Of a stretch of DNA of 64,000 bases, positions 13,301-24,772 are shown in pieces. The translations under genes and the position numbers were made by a program. The stretch lies in assembly GCF_033807715.1 (NCBI RefSeq), contig NC_084591.1, forward strand, positions 31,906,590 through 31,970,589, written 5' to 3'. Position 1 is the stretch's first letter, and each line of letters opens with the position of its first letter. The DNA is from Cololabis saira (lineage: Eukaryota; Chordata; Actinopteri; Beloniformes; Belonidae). The notes under the pieces are model-generated. The model did no database searches and had not been told where the DNA came from. It saw nothing but the letters and a program-made list of their open reading frames with translations.

Positions 13301-14439
13301 CAGATGAATACTGTGGTTCATTAAAGAAGACATATGAGGTTTTTTAAAAGTTAAAACAATTTCCTGAGGTCTTCATGGAGCTCGCTGTTCAACCAACTCT
13401 GTTCTGCTTTGTTCAAAGCAGCTGGTTTAACCTGTAGCCACATATAGATGCATTTTCATCTGCATTTGTGATGGGTATGTGTGAGTGTCTTTCTGTCAAA
13501 GAAAACTAAAATATCTGACAGTAAGAGATGAAAGAGCAGGACAGAAATGACAAGACAGTGACGGGTGCAGCTCGATAACTCTGTGACGTGTTGTAGTGTA
13601 TGTGAGTGTGTGGTCATGTTTTCATTACCGCTAGTGTTGCACAAAACCCAAATATCAAAAAATCATTCCTGAAATGTAAATGGCTCTAATTTGAAAAAAA
13701 CTCCCAAATATCACAAAAACCTTTGTATGCTTCTGTGAAGTGGTTATTCAGGTGATTGGATAATTCACATTATCGCAAAAGTGTCATGGAAACGCTCATT
13801 GTGCTTTTCCACATCTCTGGCAGTGCTTGACGTGACATAACGATCAATGTAAAGTGATCAAAATCTAGTTTCCAGCTGTCTTTGGCCTCATTTATATGAT
13901 GTAGTTGTACTTTAATACTACTTAATCATCATGCATTACATAAGGGCATTGCCTCTGAATAATCATTTGATTTGCAGGACTACCTTAGCAACCCAGCGAC
14001 TGACCGCCATTGTTAAAATCACATCTGTCCCAAGCCATTCAGTTCAATTCAGCTATATCAATATAGCACCACATTACCTGTCATCTCAAGGCAAGCTATT
14101 AAGTTCTTAGGGTCAACAGAGTGTGTGGAAAAGAGGTGAAGTAGCGTGTTAAAAGGGTCAGGGGATGTGTGATAAAAGAGTGAAGAATGAAAGGAAAGGT
14201 GTCTAACAGTGGTTAGAATAGTGGTGTAGTTTGGTTTAGGGACCGTGGCACAAGGAACAAGACACAATGCAGACTTGGAAGTAGCAGAGGTTAAAATGTT
14301 GAGGTTATTTTAGGAGTGATGAGGATGGATAGGATCAGGAATGAGTAAATTAGAGGCATAGCAAATGTTAGATGCTTTGGACAGAAAGTCATAGATGATT
14401 TGGACATAAATAGAGGTGGGATAGGAATATATCAACTTT
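10341..14439. other. Non-coding stretch; one dispersed repeat piece
   Basis: No exon recognised. Bases 13520-13610 are related to 16940-17035 (shared 'atgaaagagcagga', 'gacaagacagtga', 'gtgtgatgtg/gtgtg' words), so at least this part belongs to a dispersed repeat. Several 60-90 codon open frames in the region show no domain. Confidence 0.4.
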
Positions 14440-15262
14440 TTAGAATTGAATGCATCCAAAACTAAAGAAATGTTGGTAGATCTTAGACGTAACAAGCAGG
14501 CCTTCACTGAGAGTGTAATAGATGGAGAGAAGATTGAAATTGTCAGCTCCTATAAATATCTGGGCACTGTGTTTGACAACCAGCTTAAATTTGATTTCAA
14601 CACTGAAGCACTGGTCAAACGTGGACAGCAGAGGATTCATCTCCTTCGTATGTTGAATTCTCTGTCGTTTTATCAGTCCTTCATTGAAAGCCTTTTAACT
14701 TATTCTTTTATTTGTTGGTTCAACAACTTGTCACTCAGGGACAGAAACAGTCTAAACAGTGTGGTGAAAATCTGTTCCAAGATTATTGGACTCAAGCAGA
14801 GAGACCTGGGCTCCCTATGGGAACAACAGGTTTTGAGGAAGACTCAGAGTATTCTGGGAACTTCTGGGCATGTTTTAGGAAAATAATTTTCACTGCTGCC
14901 TTCAGGACGTCGTTATGCCCAACCTGTTTGTAAGGGTAATCGCTTTTCCAAGTCTTTTATCCACTCTGCTGTCCAGTTATTAAATGTATCCTTATGAATT
15001 TGTTTGGAATGTGTATTTAGGTACTGTGTACCTTCTAGGAATGATATCATCCAGTGTTTGTATAGACTGTTTTTAATTAATTAATTTATTGGTATCAGCA
15101 CTTTTTAATGCAAAAAATTGCATTTTGCACACAGCTGCCAACTTTCTCTCTGTGTTTCTATTGAATGTGTTATGTGTTTGTATGTGTGTGTTTCGGCGCA
15201 AGCTGCCGAATCAAATTGTTCTTCAACGGATAAATAAAGTTGTCTTGAATCTTGAATCTATA
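14440..15262 (+). mobile_element. CR1/L2-group LINE fragment (3' part)
   Basis: An open frame (14446-14886) encodes the region after the reverse transcriptase palm: NASKTKEMLVDLRRNK, then a SYKYLGTVFDNQLKF-like segment, QQRIHLLRMLNSL and the W-F-N-N-L segment, in the order found in fish CR1/L2-like LINEs. The coding frame breaks before the usual end. The element closes with an AATAAA-like stretch and a short repeated tail (TTGAATC twice, near 15247-15260). It is 5'-truncated and inactive. Confidence 0.8.
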
Positions 15263-15720
15263 TCAGTAGACAGATGATGACATTTGAACTGCCACAAGGG
15301 AGGAAGACCAAAAAAGAGATTTATAGCTGTGGTAAAAGTAGATTTGAAGTAAGTTGGTGTAAGAGAAGGGGATGCAGAGGATAAAGATTAGATGGAGGTA
15401 GATTGGTCCAGTCCTTGTGAGAACTATTGCTTATGTGGCTTGTGTTTTTTTTCTGATCCTTCCAGAAGGATAGGCCAAACACTCTCACAGAGAGGTCCTC
15501 TCGGTGGAAAAAAACAAAATGGTCCACACACATACTCGGGTACACCTAATGAGACAACAGAAGTACGTTTAGAGATACACACTTGATACACAACCACGGA
15601 CGCACGTGCACACACACACGCCAGCTTGGCATGACGGCATCAGTTCAGTCCATCAGCAGCAGGACCTGGCATCTAATCAAAGGTGGATCATCTCTGTGTG
15701 TTAATGACGCACATGGAGAA

Positions 15721-15722
<2 letters not shown>
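15263..15722. other. Non-coding stretch, no gene seen
   Basis: No exon or named repeat recognised between the LINE tail and the CA microsatellite. Confidence 0.4.

Positions 15723-15816
<94 letters not shown>
15723..15816. repeat. (AC)47 microsatellite
   Basis: Uninterrupted AC dinucleotide tract. Confidence 0.98.
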
Positions 15817-15818
<2 letters not shown>

Positions 15819-17379
15819 ATTGTTTCAACAAATGGTAGTGTTTGTTGTGTTTGTGAATGTGTGTAACATTGTGCACTGTAGTCTTAGTATCACATTCTTG
15901 AAATTGCTCACTGACCTGCTTCTTAGGAACGTGAGGAAACTGTAGTATTGATGAAAATGTTCCTGCGTGTATATGTTAACATGTAATGGGCTCTGATGGG
16001 GCACAAAAAACTGATCAATTTATAAAGCTAGCTATAGTCAGGGTTTGAAAGTGAACAAAGGTGAAAAACGTTATAGCAACAGAGCACTTCAGAGTTCCCT
16101 TCTGAGACTTATTTGTTTCTGATTCAGACTTTCTGTTTCCTCATGTAACCTTCCTCATGGATGCAGTGAAATTTCAGCTGACATTAAAGAAACCTGTTTC
16201 TTCCAGTTTGTTTATGACTGCTTATCACTGAGGTCATGGGATCTCACCTGAGCTGGTACATTGAATTTCACAGCATCCTGTAGTGACTGAAACATCGTTG
16301 TTTTAAGCACTTTGTGTGCGAGAGAGAGAGAAACATGAGGTGTAGTCTGGGTAATAAATAACCAGGAGTTGCTGCACGACACTGCCAACTGCTAGTGTCA
16401 GGAAACTGCTGAGAGACCATCTGTAGCCAATGCTGCCAAGCATGTATGAGCATGCATCACGGACGCTTTGAGGGCACAGAATTGTTCTCCATGTCACCAT
16501 GTTGGGAGTCCATTAGGTAGATCAGGAAAGTTCAGGGGTATACATGTTTTAGGGTTAGTTAGTTAAAGTCAAAGGTGAGGACATGCACTGGGAAGTGGGG
16601 ATGTTGCTTCTTTGCAGGGGCCTTGCAGGGTTTTATCCACTCTGATAAGATATTTGTGCACTTTGGGGAACATTTCTGCTCCAAGGACATGTTTCAATTC
16701 AAAACTACTTCTTTTTTTTCTTTTTTGCATTTGTCTGCATATATATTTATGGTTAAAACCAGGTTTGGCAAATCCTAAAAGCCACATATACTGTAGATGC
16801 ATTTTAATCTTGCAACACAAACGGTGGGTGCAGGTGAGTGTGTTTCCTTCACCAGCCCTCTCGATAATCTAGTCATATTTTATTGATCTCTACAACAAAA
16901 GAAAAAGAATAAAAAAATCTGCCAAGATCAGCGAAGGTGGGACATGAAAGAGCAGGAAAGAAGAGACAAGACAGTGATGGGTCCAGTTTGGTGACTGTGT
17001 GATGTGTGGTAGTGCATGTGAATGAGTGTGTAACAGACTGTGTTGGACTGAAAGGAGACATTTAAACACAGAATAACCACGTATTAACAAATAGAAAAAA
17101 GGACAGAGAGGGGAGGAGCATTCCCTTTTCAGTTGTTCAATTTTGGTGTGTGTGAAGTGTGTTTGGGATGTGTGTAGGCCTGTGAGTATATTTACTGTAA
17201 GTGTCTGTTTCAAAGCTGGGGTGGGCGGGATTCAAACCTATTTAATAGTCGCAGAAGGGAAATGAATTGTAAAGGGAAATTTGCACTAATCTAAAGCACT
17301 GATTCACTCCTGGGTCATGTCTGCTTTTCAGGGACATCTCTGCACTGTATGGACATGTTTTCCCATCATTACCTTAGGT
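15817..17379. other. Non-coding stretch; one dispersed repeat piece
   Basis: No exon seen. Bases 16940-17035 are the second copy of the repeat piece noted near 13520-13610. Confidence 0.4.
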
Positions 17380-17536
17380 CAGGGGTTATTAACCTTTCTG
17401 ACCTTGGGGCCCAATTTTTTCAGTACAGACTGGCCCGGAGCCCATTAAATATTAACACTGTATAGCAGGGGTATTCAACTAAAACTTTAAGAGGTCCATT
17501 TAGAGAAAATGTACTCAAGCGAAGGTCCAGAACATC

Positions 17537-17617
<81 letters not shown>

Positions 17618-18285
17618 GTAGCCTCATAGTTGTATCAACTGCATCTGACTGTTGTATTAAAAAAGTACATATTTGCCACTTAACATGTGTAACTTGAATT
17701 AAACATATTTTTTTCTCTTATATAAAATAGATTTTATTTTATTTCTCTACCAGCAGTTTGAATTTCCCCTTTTCTTTGTTAATTGTCTCAACACATTTTT
17801 ATAATAAGTGAATATAAACACATCTTAGCAATTGAACAGTTTTGCAGTTTCTCTTTCTTCCCCTCTTATAATCGTATGCCCCCACTTTCTGTCATTCAGT
17901 GAGAGAACTGAGCTCTAACTTCTCCTGTCAGGACTTTAAATCTGGGTCAGGTCAGGTTCTCATATGCATGTAAAGGTGCTCATTGATGACGATATTTAGT
18001 TTTAATTATGTTCATTGTTGAGCCTGGAACAATATTTAGTTTTAATTCTATTCATTGTGGAGAAAGCTGCCTCACAGCTGTATGTGGACCCAAACATGTT
18101 TTAAGATGGTCAGCTTATTTTCTGTGACTTCAGTTCAGACTTGAGTGAATATGTTTGATGAAAAACTTTGTGTTTTGTTTTGTCCCAGTGGGAAGACTGA
18201 ACCAGGATGAATCTGTCCATTCCGGGTTGAACTTCCCTTTCCACCTGTTACGCTCTCATCTCTGTATATAGAGCCAAGCTAATTA
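17380..18285 (+). mobile_element. hAT-like non-autonomous repeat sequence with (TA)n
   Basis: Two starts of the hAT-Charlie style lie close together: 'caggggttattaacc' at 17380 and 'caggggtattcaac' at 17466. The second is followed by AT-rich sequence including a (TA)n tract, and by a 'gagaaagctgcctcacagc' phrase seen in fish hAT elements. The right ends are not clear and no transposase frame is visible. Confidence 0.4.
17540..17613. repeat. (TA)n microsatellite
   Basis: About 37 uninterrupted TA units inside the hAT-like repeat. Confidence 0.97.
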
Positions 18286-18500
18286 CCGTATTTTGACGAC
18301 CATACGGGCGCCGTGTGGAAAGGAGCACCCTCAGTTTTGTGTGTGTAATTCCTGGATTTAAAACACACACACGGCACGCCGTGTGGAAAGGCGCCGTCTA
18401 CACACACGGAGCGCCGCCTTACAACACACACACACACAAGCATACAAGTGTGCATATTCAAAAATAGAGCGGGGACAAAACTTAGTTTGATTTTACTTTA
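18286..18500. repeat. Degenerate 'ccgtatttt...gcgcc' fish repeat
   Basis: It starts 'attaccgtattttgacgacc' and then carries GCGCC-rich words twice ('gcgccgtgtggaaagg' near 18309 and 'cacgccgtgtggaaagg' near 18375), with short CA runs. This resembles a common teleost repeat with a TTACCGTATTTT end. It is degraded, and the far end was not identified. Confidence 0.4.
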
Positions 18501-18506
18501 AGTTAT

Positions 18507-18830
18507 TTACATTAATAAGTTGTCAGGACTGCGCATGTCGGGCTTCATCCGAGCCTGATCAGCTGCGACGGCCAGAGCCCGCAGCTCTCTGGCCGCTGCA
18601 GCAGAGTCACTTTCCGATTCTTTTTCGAAAGCCCGAACAGTCCGGTCCTGCACACGCATCCATCCTTCAGCAGTAACGACGGAGCCCGCCGCCCGAGCGG
18701 CACTGACCTCCCCGGCCGCGGGGACGCGTCGGGATAAATGATCACGCCGCGCTCGCTCCCCATTGGTGGGAGCAGACCCAAGTAATCGATTCCCTGATCC
18801 TGGCGGATCTAAACGTACTCTGTGCAAAAT
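18507..18830 (-). other. GC-rich, CpG-rich block with an open frame, not assigned
   Basis: About 320 bp of GC-rich, CpG-dense sequence stands out from AT-rich surroundings. A minus-strand frame is open across most of it (about 100 codons, alanine/arginine-rich, with an internal ATG before RVQDRTVRAFEKESESDSAA), but the frame has no ATG at its upstream end and no recognised domain. A CCATTGG word (inverted CCAAT type) is present near 18761. It could be a CpG island, the first exon of an unrecognised gene, or transposon sequence. Confidence 0.3.
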
Positions 18831-19413
18831 GAAGGATTTTCTCTTACTATTACACGTACCTCCATTTTTTGTATTTTATGTACACACATCCCTGGTGGTT
18901 TGCATCACAACACCTGAGGTTTGTTAGTTTGTCATTCCTTCAAAATGACATCAGTATTGTAGACATTCTGTCAGGATGTGTTACAACACATCATTTAAAT
19001 TGACATTTTTGAAATTGACATTTCATGTTGAAAAGGCTTAGCTTATTTAAAAGGTTTTAATTTTCACAAGCAGATCATTTACAACAAGTGTGTACAGAAC
19101 ACATTTACATATTACTCAGACAAAAGGCAATAAGAGAAAATGTGAGATACTGTACACTTTTTATTTTAATTTCAAACAAAGAAAGTAACTCTTCCAGACA
19201 GTTCAAAAACAAAAGTCTATCAATAAATATGCATATATGAAGTGTGACATTTTACAGAACTGAAACATAAGCACACCGTTTGCAGTAAATAAACTCATAT
19301 AAACGGCGTTGCCTGCTGCAGCCTGAACTCCAGCCTTCCTCCTGGTCCGTGTGGACTCAGTGACTGCTGGACTGTTCTCACAGGGTGAGAAGGCTGCAGA
19401 GGCAGCTGTTATT
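18831..19413. other. Non-coding stretch, no gene seen
   Basis: AT-rich sequence without recognised exons or repeats. Confidence 0.4.
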
Positions 19414-20835
19414 GGCCGGGTTTCCCAGATCCAACCTCTCTTAAGGATTTAAGAGAGGTTCAAAGAAGGTTTGAACTAAGAGACAACCCTGAGATACGGG
19501 TGTTTCCCAGATGACTTCTTAACACCGTCCTTTAGTTTCGCTCTTTCAGAAGCTCTTTGGAGCAGCTGTCCGGTTCTGAAACCAAATGAATCGATGCCAG
19601 GCAAATCGATCACCGATCACTATCAGCGCATTTTTACACGCAGCACTGCTGCCTAACGCACTAATTCCCTGCTGCCTGTGCGTTATAATAAAAAATTAAG
19701 ATGATAAATATAATTCAATGACCCTTTTTCATCCAAACGGTGCGTTACTCCGTTATTTCTGGCTACAGTGAGGCTTTTTTTCCCCACACGCAGAAACCGG
19801 GAGGAAACGTGGTGGGCGTGTGTGTGCGTTCAAAAACATGAGCCAAGAGAAGGCGAGTTTCGCAAATCGCAACGTGGAATTACAGCAATCCCTGGTTTTT
19901 CACAGGGGTTATGTTCCAAAAAGAACCCGTGATAAGTGAAATTCTTTTTACATTTTTAGAGGGCTTCAGATTGCAGAGATCATCCCCGCCACGCGTTCCA
20001 CTGCTCTTCTGAGACGCTGCATCCCGACTCGCGCTGCAGCGTCTTTTTATCCTAAACCCCGCGGTGTAGGTGTGTTTTTTCAAGAGAAGAAAATAGTTAT
20101 GGGTCGTTGTCTTCGCTCTTTTTTCTTCTGGGCAAAAAGATTCTTTAATATAAACCGACACCATTGATTATATTTGAGACTGTAATGAACGATTCATCAA
20201 AGGCTGCCGTTCTTCAGCTGCTGCTTCCCTGTCATCACATGTAGGTGCTCGGGCTCGGGCTCGGCGCAGGTGTCACGGCTGCCTGGACAGCCCGGTCCGA
20301 CGGCACGTCCAGGGGACTGAAGTGCTGACGCACCAATGCGTTCATATAAACCGTTCTGCTTCGCGCACGGCGACGCGGTTGATTTGCAGCGAGAACATGC
20401 TGTATAGCAGCCAAATTATCAAATAAATGATATTCATGATGATCGTTTTATTTGTGCGCATAAAACATATACAGGAACACACTTGTTATTCCTTATTTTT
20501 CTTTTTTTTCCCCCTTTGCTGTTACAAATAAATGCTAAACAATATAAATCTAAAGTATAAAATAGATCAAAATTTGTGCGGGGTGCATTGTTTTAATATC
20601 TCATTGCTTGGTGTGATAATGATTTGCCTGACGCGGCTGGATCTGTGAGTCTTTGTTCACTAAGATGGTTGTAAAGACTGGGTCAGCAGCATCTTTCATT
20701 TCCTTCTTAATGAAAGAGATACTTAAGCTAAGAGCAACTCTGGGAAACGCGATTTTCTTTCACAGGCTCCTTAAGAAGGTTTGAAAGAAGTCTTTCGCTG
20801 TTAAGAACTACTTAACTGATCTGGGAAACCCGGCC
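19414..20835. mobile_element. DNA transposon, 1422 bp, with 18-bp perfect terminal inverted repeats
   Basis: The left end GGCCGGGTTTCCCAGATC (19414-19431) is matched exactly, inverted, at the right end (20818-20835). The flanks show ATT immediately on both sides (19411-19413 and 20836-20838), a 3-bp duplication of the size used by PIF/Harbinger elements. Sub-terminal sequences also look alike (repeated CTTAAG and AAGGTTTGAA words). No intact transposase was found, so it appears non-autonomous. A different repeat piece ('ggtttttcacaggggttatg' near 19894) seems nested inside, and bases 20240-20380 are unusually GC-rich. Confidence 0.85.
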
Positions 20836-23094
20836 ATTATGTGTTCAGTCTAATCTTCTGGCAAACTACCTCTTACCACTGTTTAAGTTTTGGTGTAACT
20901 CCAGATCTGCTACTACTCTGGAGACTGGAATTAGCAGTGTCACTTAAGTATTTGGTACAAGAAACGTTTGTTCTCCTGAATGTGACATTATCATTTTAGT
21001 TCTGCAAACACCACCTGCACCAGAAGGAAATTCTGCAGCACTGAATCACTGTTAACCACAACAATTATCCATTGACCTTTGAAGCTTCCTGCATTTATTG
21101 ATCATAAACTTGTTGAAATTTCCACAGTACACTTAAATTGCAGACGACATAAAATGTCAAACTAAATACTGTAAAAATGATTCAGGGAATCATAGCAAAT
21201 GTTAGCAGAGCTGCTCAAATAAACCTTCCTGTTGGCCTCAAACACCAGTTTGTCCTCAATATAACTTGAACAATTAACTTTATATTTCAAAAAGGAGCCC
21301 AGGCTCACCCATTTAAATGAATAAGTGGGGTCAATGCTTGGATTATTTTGCCATTCAGAACACAAGACTGAATATCTGGCAAAATTGTTATTTTTTTCTT
21401 GATGAAATGGTATTGTCTCCAGCAGCATGACGCGTGAACTTGAGCAAACTTTTCAAAGATGTTGCTGTTTCCATCATCATGCCTTTAAAATCAGAGTCCA
21501 TGTTTGATTTTAGCACCAATGTGTCACTTTTCTTTATGGTTAGGAATGTTTCATTTCATTTGAATAACGGGAAAAATGTATAATCACTTGTGCTTTCCAA
21601 CACAGGCAGTTCCAGACTTTCCAATGTGCTTGGAAACAGAACTGTGTGAAACTAAATACGAATGTTTCAAAATATTAATGTAAATCAAGTTTGTTGTAAA
21701 TCATTTCCCTTAATCTGCATTTGAGATGAAAAACTCAAAGTAAATGATCTAAACTAAACTAAATGATCCATGATGGCCAACAGCTGGCTGATCTACACCT
21801 GGAAAACTCATCTTTCTCTTAGACATCCAGAGTTTCTTGTCTGCTGACATCAAACTGAAAGTTTCAATGCAGCTCAGAACGGATAAACCATCCGTCAGGA
21901 TGACTTTAACTCATCTAATAAATCATGTCATGTTTAACAGATGGAACACTGTCATTTATCAATATTTGTGCACTTTAATGGTTCTTTTAGAGTTTTGCAT
22001 TGTCATGTAATTTATTTAACCAAATATCACTCTTAGCTGAAAAAAGCTAAGACATGTCAGATGAACTGCAATATTTCTATCGTCTAGTTTAATAGATAAA
22101 TAGAATAAATCAACGAAACAATAGGTAGGAATATGTTCCTAAACACAGACCGCCAAAGGCAGTACATACCATAGAAATGAATAGATGAATAACATTAGGC
22201 CCAAAATGGACCTTTGAAGACGGTGCCCCAAATGTGAGAGGAGTTCCAGAAAAACAACATTCCCACCAAGTTTAGGAAAGTCTGTCATGACAGGTGTGAC
22301 TTCAACCAACTTAGAAATGCACTTATGAAGCCAATGAACTGTTCAAGTCTTGACAACAGAATTTTGTGATCTAATAATCTGCTAAAAAATCATGTATGTA
22401 TGTATGAGGCGAACTGAATAATGACACATAAGGTTTCCAAAGACTGCTTTTGAAGCCTCTTTTTCTTCGTACTGTGTGGCGCCATGTTGCAAAGGGACAA
22501 AACAACCGACCTAGGAACCCTGCTGGAACACATCACCTTGTGATTATCACAGTTAGTCAGATTTGCTTGATTGGCTTAGCCTGTACTAACCTATGATTCT
22601 AGTTACTATTACTTAACATTAATTTCCATCACCTCCGTCCAACCCTTTTCTTTCCTTTTCGGACCCAAGTGTGCCTGCCACTAGTGGGGGTTAGTCCCAT
22701 TGTAGTCAGGCAAGCACAATGTCATTAAAGCCTGATTGACTCCTTCAGCTGACAGTGTGCTATAGAAAATAAAGTTACCATAATTGCAATAATTGCCGGT
22801 TCTGTTAGTTGTGGGTTTTTTTCTTCCTCTGAGTTTGAGGTTTTACAAAAACCTTTAAAATCTGGAAGTCATTTTGGCAGAGTTCAGAAGAAACTAATTG
22901 GTCGCTATCAAAAGACCCTGAAATTGATGAAGAAATATTAGAAACGTTATGAGTGTGATGACTGGTTGGAAACACACAGGCAGCTGAGATAACTCTGAGA
23001 GGTTGCACTTTATTAATACAACTTATCCTGCAGTTTGGACACGCTTATCTTATTAGGCATCATAATTGTTTTTTCTTCGTTTGTTTTTTATTGG
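20836..23094. other. Non-coding stretch; part of a dispersed repeat
   Basis: No exon recognised. Bases 22430-22560 resemble 55380-55500 (shared 'cttttgaagcctctttttctt'-like and 'cttcgtac' words, 'ccatgttgc', 'ggaacaca'), so a dispersed repeat is present. The minus-strand frame at 21162-21428 shows no known domain. Confidence 0.4.
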
Positions 23095-23400
23095 GCAAAC
23101 TGGTTTTCTGAAGTAACATTTTCTAACCTCATGTGGAACAAACTCCCAGGAGTCATCAGGGCAGCTGAAATTCTCAGTTGCTTTAAGTCAAAGTTGAAAA
23201 CCCCACAATGCACTACATCCTTTTTTTTTGCATCTCATTTGTTTAATTATTTTTAACTTGTCTGTCTGTCTTTAATTTTTGCTTTAAAACTCTTAATTTT
23301 TAATGCATTTTAAAAAATGTTTTTACGTGAAGCACCTTGAATTGTGTTGTACATGAAATGTACTGTACAGATAAACTTGCCTTAGCATTACATTAAAACA
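23095..23400 (+). mobile_element. LINE 3' end (CR1/L2 group), heavily truncated
   Basis: A short stretch encodes LMWNKLPGVIRAAEILSCFK and KLKTPQ, the typical last residues of fish CR1/L2-type ORF2 (W-N-x-L-P ... I-R ... F-K-x-x-L-K-T). It is followed by the usual 3' tail: 'aagcaccttgaattgtgttg', a 'tactgtacagataaacttgc' stretch and 'cttgcctta'. Only the final 300 bp or so are present. Confidence 0.75.
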
Positions 23401-23557
23401 ACTTCAGTGTAACAGAATAAAACTGAAGCTTCCCAAGAAGAGAAATTATACTTTGCGTTGTGTTTGTAGTATGGCATGTATCTGCCAGGAAACAAACCGC
23501 TCCATCTGTTAATCCTTCATACCCCGATGTTACAATCACATGTTTGTGTTTTTACAG

Positions 23558-23635
23558 TCATGCTTCTCTCCTGACACTTTGTTCTGGTTTTCAGGTGGTC
23601 AGGTGCCGGTGGCTCCCAGGTGGCCCCCAGAGAAG
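23558..23635 (+). CDS. chst8: Candidate small upstream exon of chst8
   Basis: A donor AAG|GTGAGA at 23635 ends a stretch whose frame runs into the large chst8 exon in phase 0. Two acceptors are possible: TTTTCAG before 23595 (41-nt exon, preceded by a long pyrimidine-rich tract) or TTTTACAG before 23558 (78-nt exon). The core protein GGQVPVAPRWPPEK is proline-rich. Its QVP may line up with the stem region of vertebrate CHST8, which is poorly conserved. The call rests on splice sites and frame only. Confidence 0.4.
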
Positions 23636-24271
23636 GTGAGACCTGCAGGAGGACAATATGACTGTGACATTACTGATCTCTTGCTGCATAACATCATGTG
23701 CCCAGTAAACGAGACAGAGAGCTTCACAGCATCATCACTTAGTTTGTATCTACAAATCAAAGTTTCCAAAGACATTTTCAGATGGACTCCAAGGTGTAAA
23801 TGAAACAAACATCAAGTCACAACAAGAAGAAAATGAAGCTCAAATAGCAATAAAGTTTGGATTAAATAAGATAGTTATCTCAAAATTTCAAAATGGGAAA
23901 TATTCTGATTAATTCAGATTACCAGTGTTAATTGCAGTTCTAGGGTAATCCAGCCATGTGTCAGTGTTTACAGCAAAGTGTATATGTGACATCATCTGTG
24001 GCATCGTGTTTCAGATTCATCTAAAAGATGATGAAGAAATCAAATTCAGAAGATGGAAGTTCATTAACCTGACAGCAAAATGTCATTGTATATGATTAGC
24101 TAATGTCACTACGTGTTTGTTTACATCGTTACGGGAACCAAAATCTGGCAAACTCCAGCTTTGTAGAACTGGGTACCAAAGTAAGGACCAAAATGCTTCA
24201 CTACCACTTTTAAAGTCTTATTTTGAGAGGTAAAACTTAGTTTTGTTGTCAGTTATTTTTATGATCCAGGT

Positions 24272-24478
24272 CCTGATCCAGGTTTCTTCCCTCCTAAAGG
24301 GGAGTTTTTCTTGCCACTGTTTGCCACTGTTTTCTCCCACTAGGGGAGTTTTTAACCTGCTGTAGTTTATGTAATAATTGCTCGGGGGTCATGTTCGGGC
24401 TCTCTGGAAAGATCCTACAGACAACTTCCGTTGTCATAGACACTATATGAATAAAATTGAATTGAACTGAATTGAGGT
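24272..24478 (+). mobile_element. SINE/LINE 3' tail with AATTGA repeats
   Basis: It contains the common teleost tail words 'cttcctccta'-like and 'ggggagtttttcttgcc', 'actgttt', 'gctcgggggtcatgtt'-like, then 'atatgaataaaattgaattg' ending in AATTGA-type repeats. It lies in the intron just before the large chst8 exon. Confidence 0.6.
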
Positions 24479-24720
24479 TAGGTTTCGGCAGTGGTGACTG
24501 GTCTTTAACTTTATACAGGTTGTACAAAGAGCTTTACAAAAATTTAGAGCTTTCCAAAAATGTACCCATTCACACAAGCATACTCAAATACATACAAGTC
24601 ACATCAACTGGCCTGCGGGCAAAACCACTGACCTTCAGGTTGGAGGATGACCTACTCTGCCATCATTCCACAGACCGGTCATTTGGATGGTTTACAGTTG
24701 GAAATGCACTGTGTCATGCA

Positions 24721-24772
24721 TGTATCTGTGTGTGTGTGTGTCTGTGTGTGTGTGCCTGCATGTGAGTTTTAG
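24721..24772 (+). promoter_or_regulatory. TG-rich 3' splice-site tract of the last chst8 exon
   Basis: The 50 bases before the acceptor AG at 24771-24772 are dominated by TG repeats (two runs separated by a C), followed by 'cctgcatgtgagttttag'. An ordinary polypyrimidine tract is short here (TTTT only). UG-repeat RNA is a known binding site for TDP-43 and CELF proteins. An effect at this site is inference. Confidence 0.5.

Noticed and set aside
23035..23256. 73-codon frame with a hydrophobic start as the chst8 membrane-anchor exon
   Set aside because: It begins with TTG, and its second half is the C-terminus of a LINE protein (W-N-K-L-P ... F-K-S-K-L-K-T).
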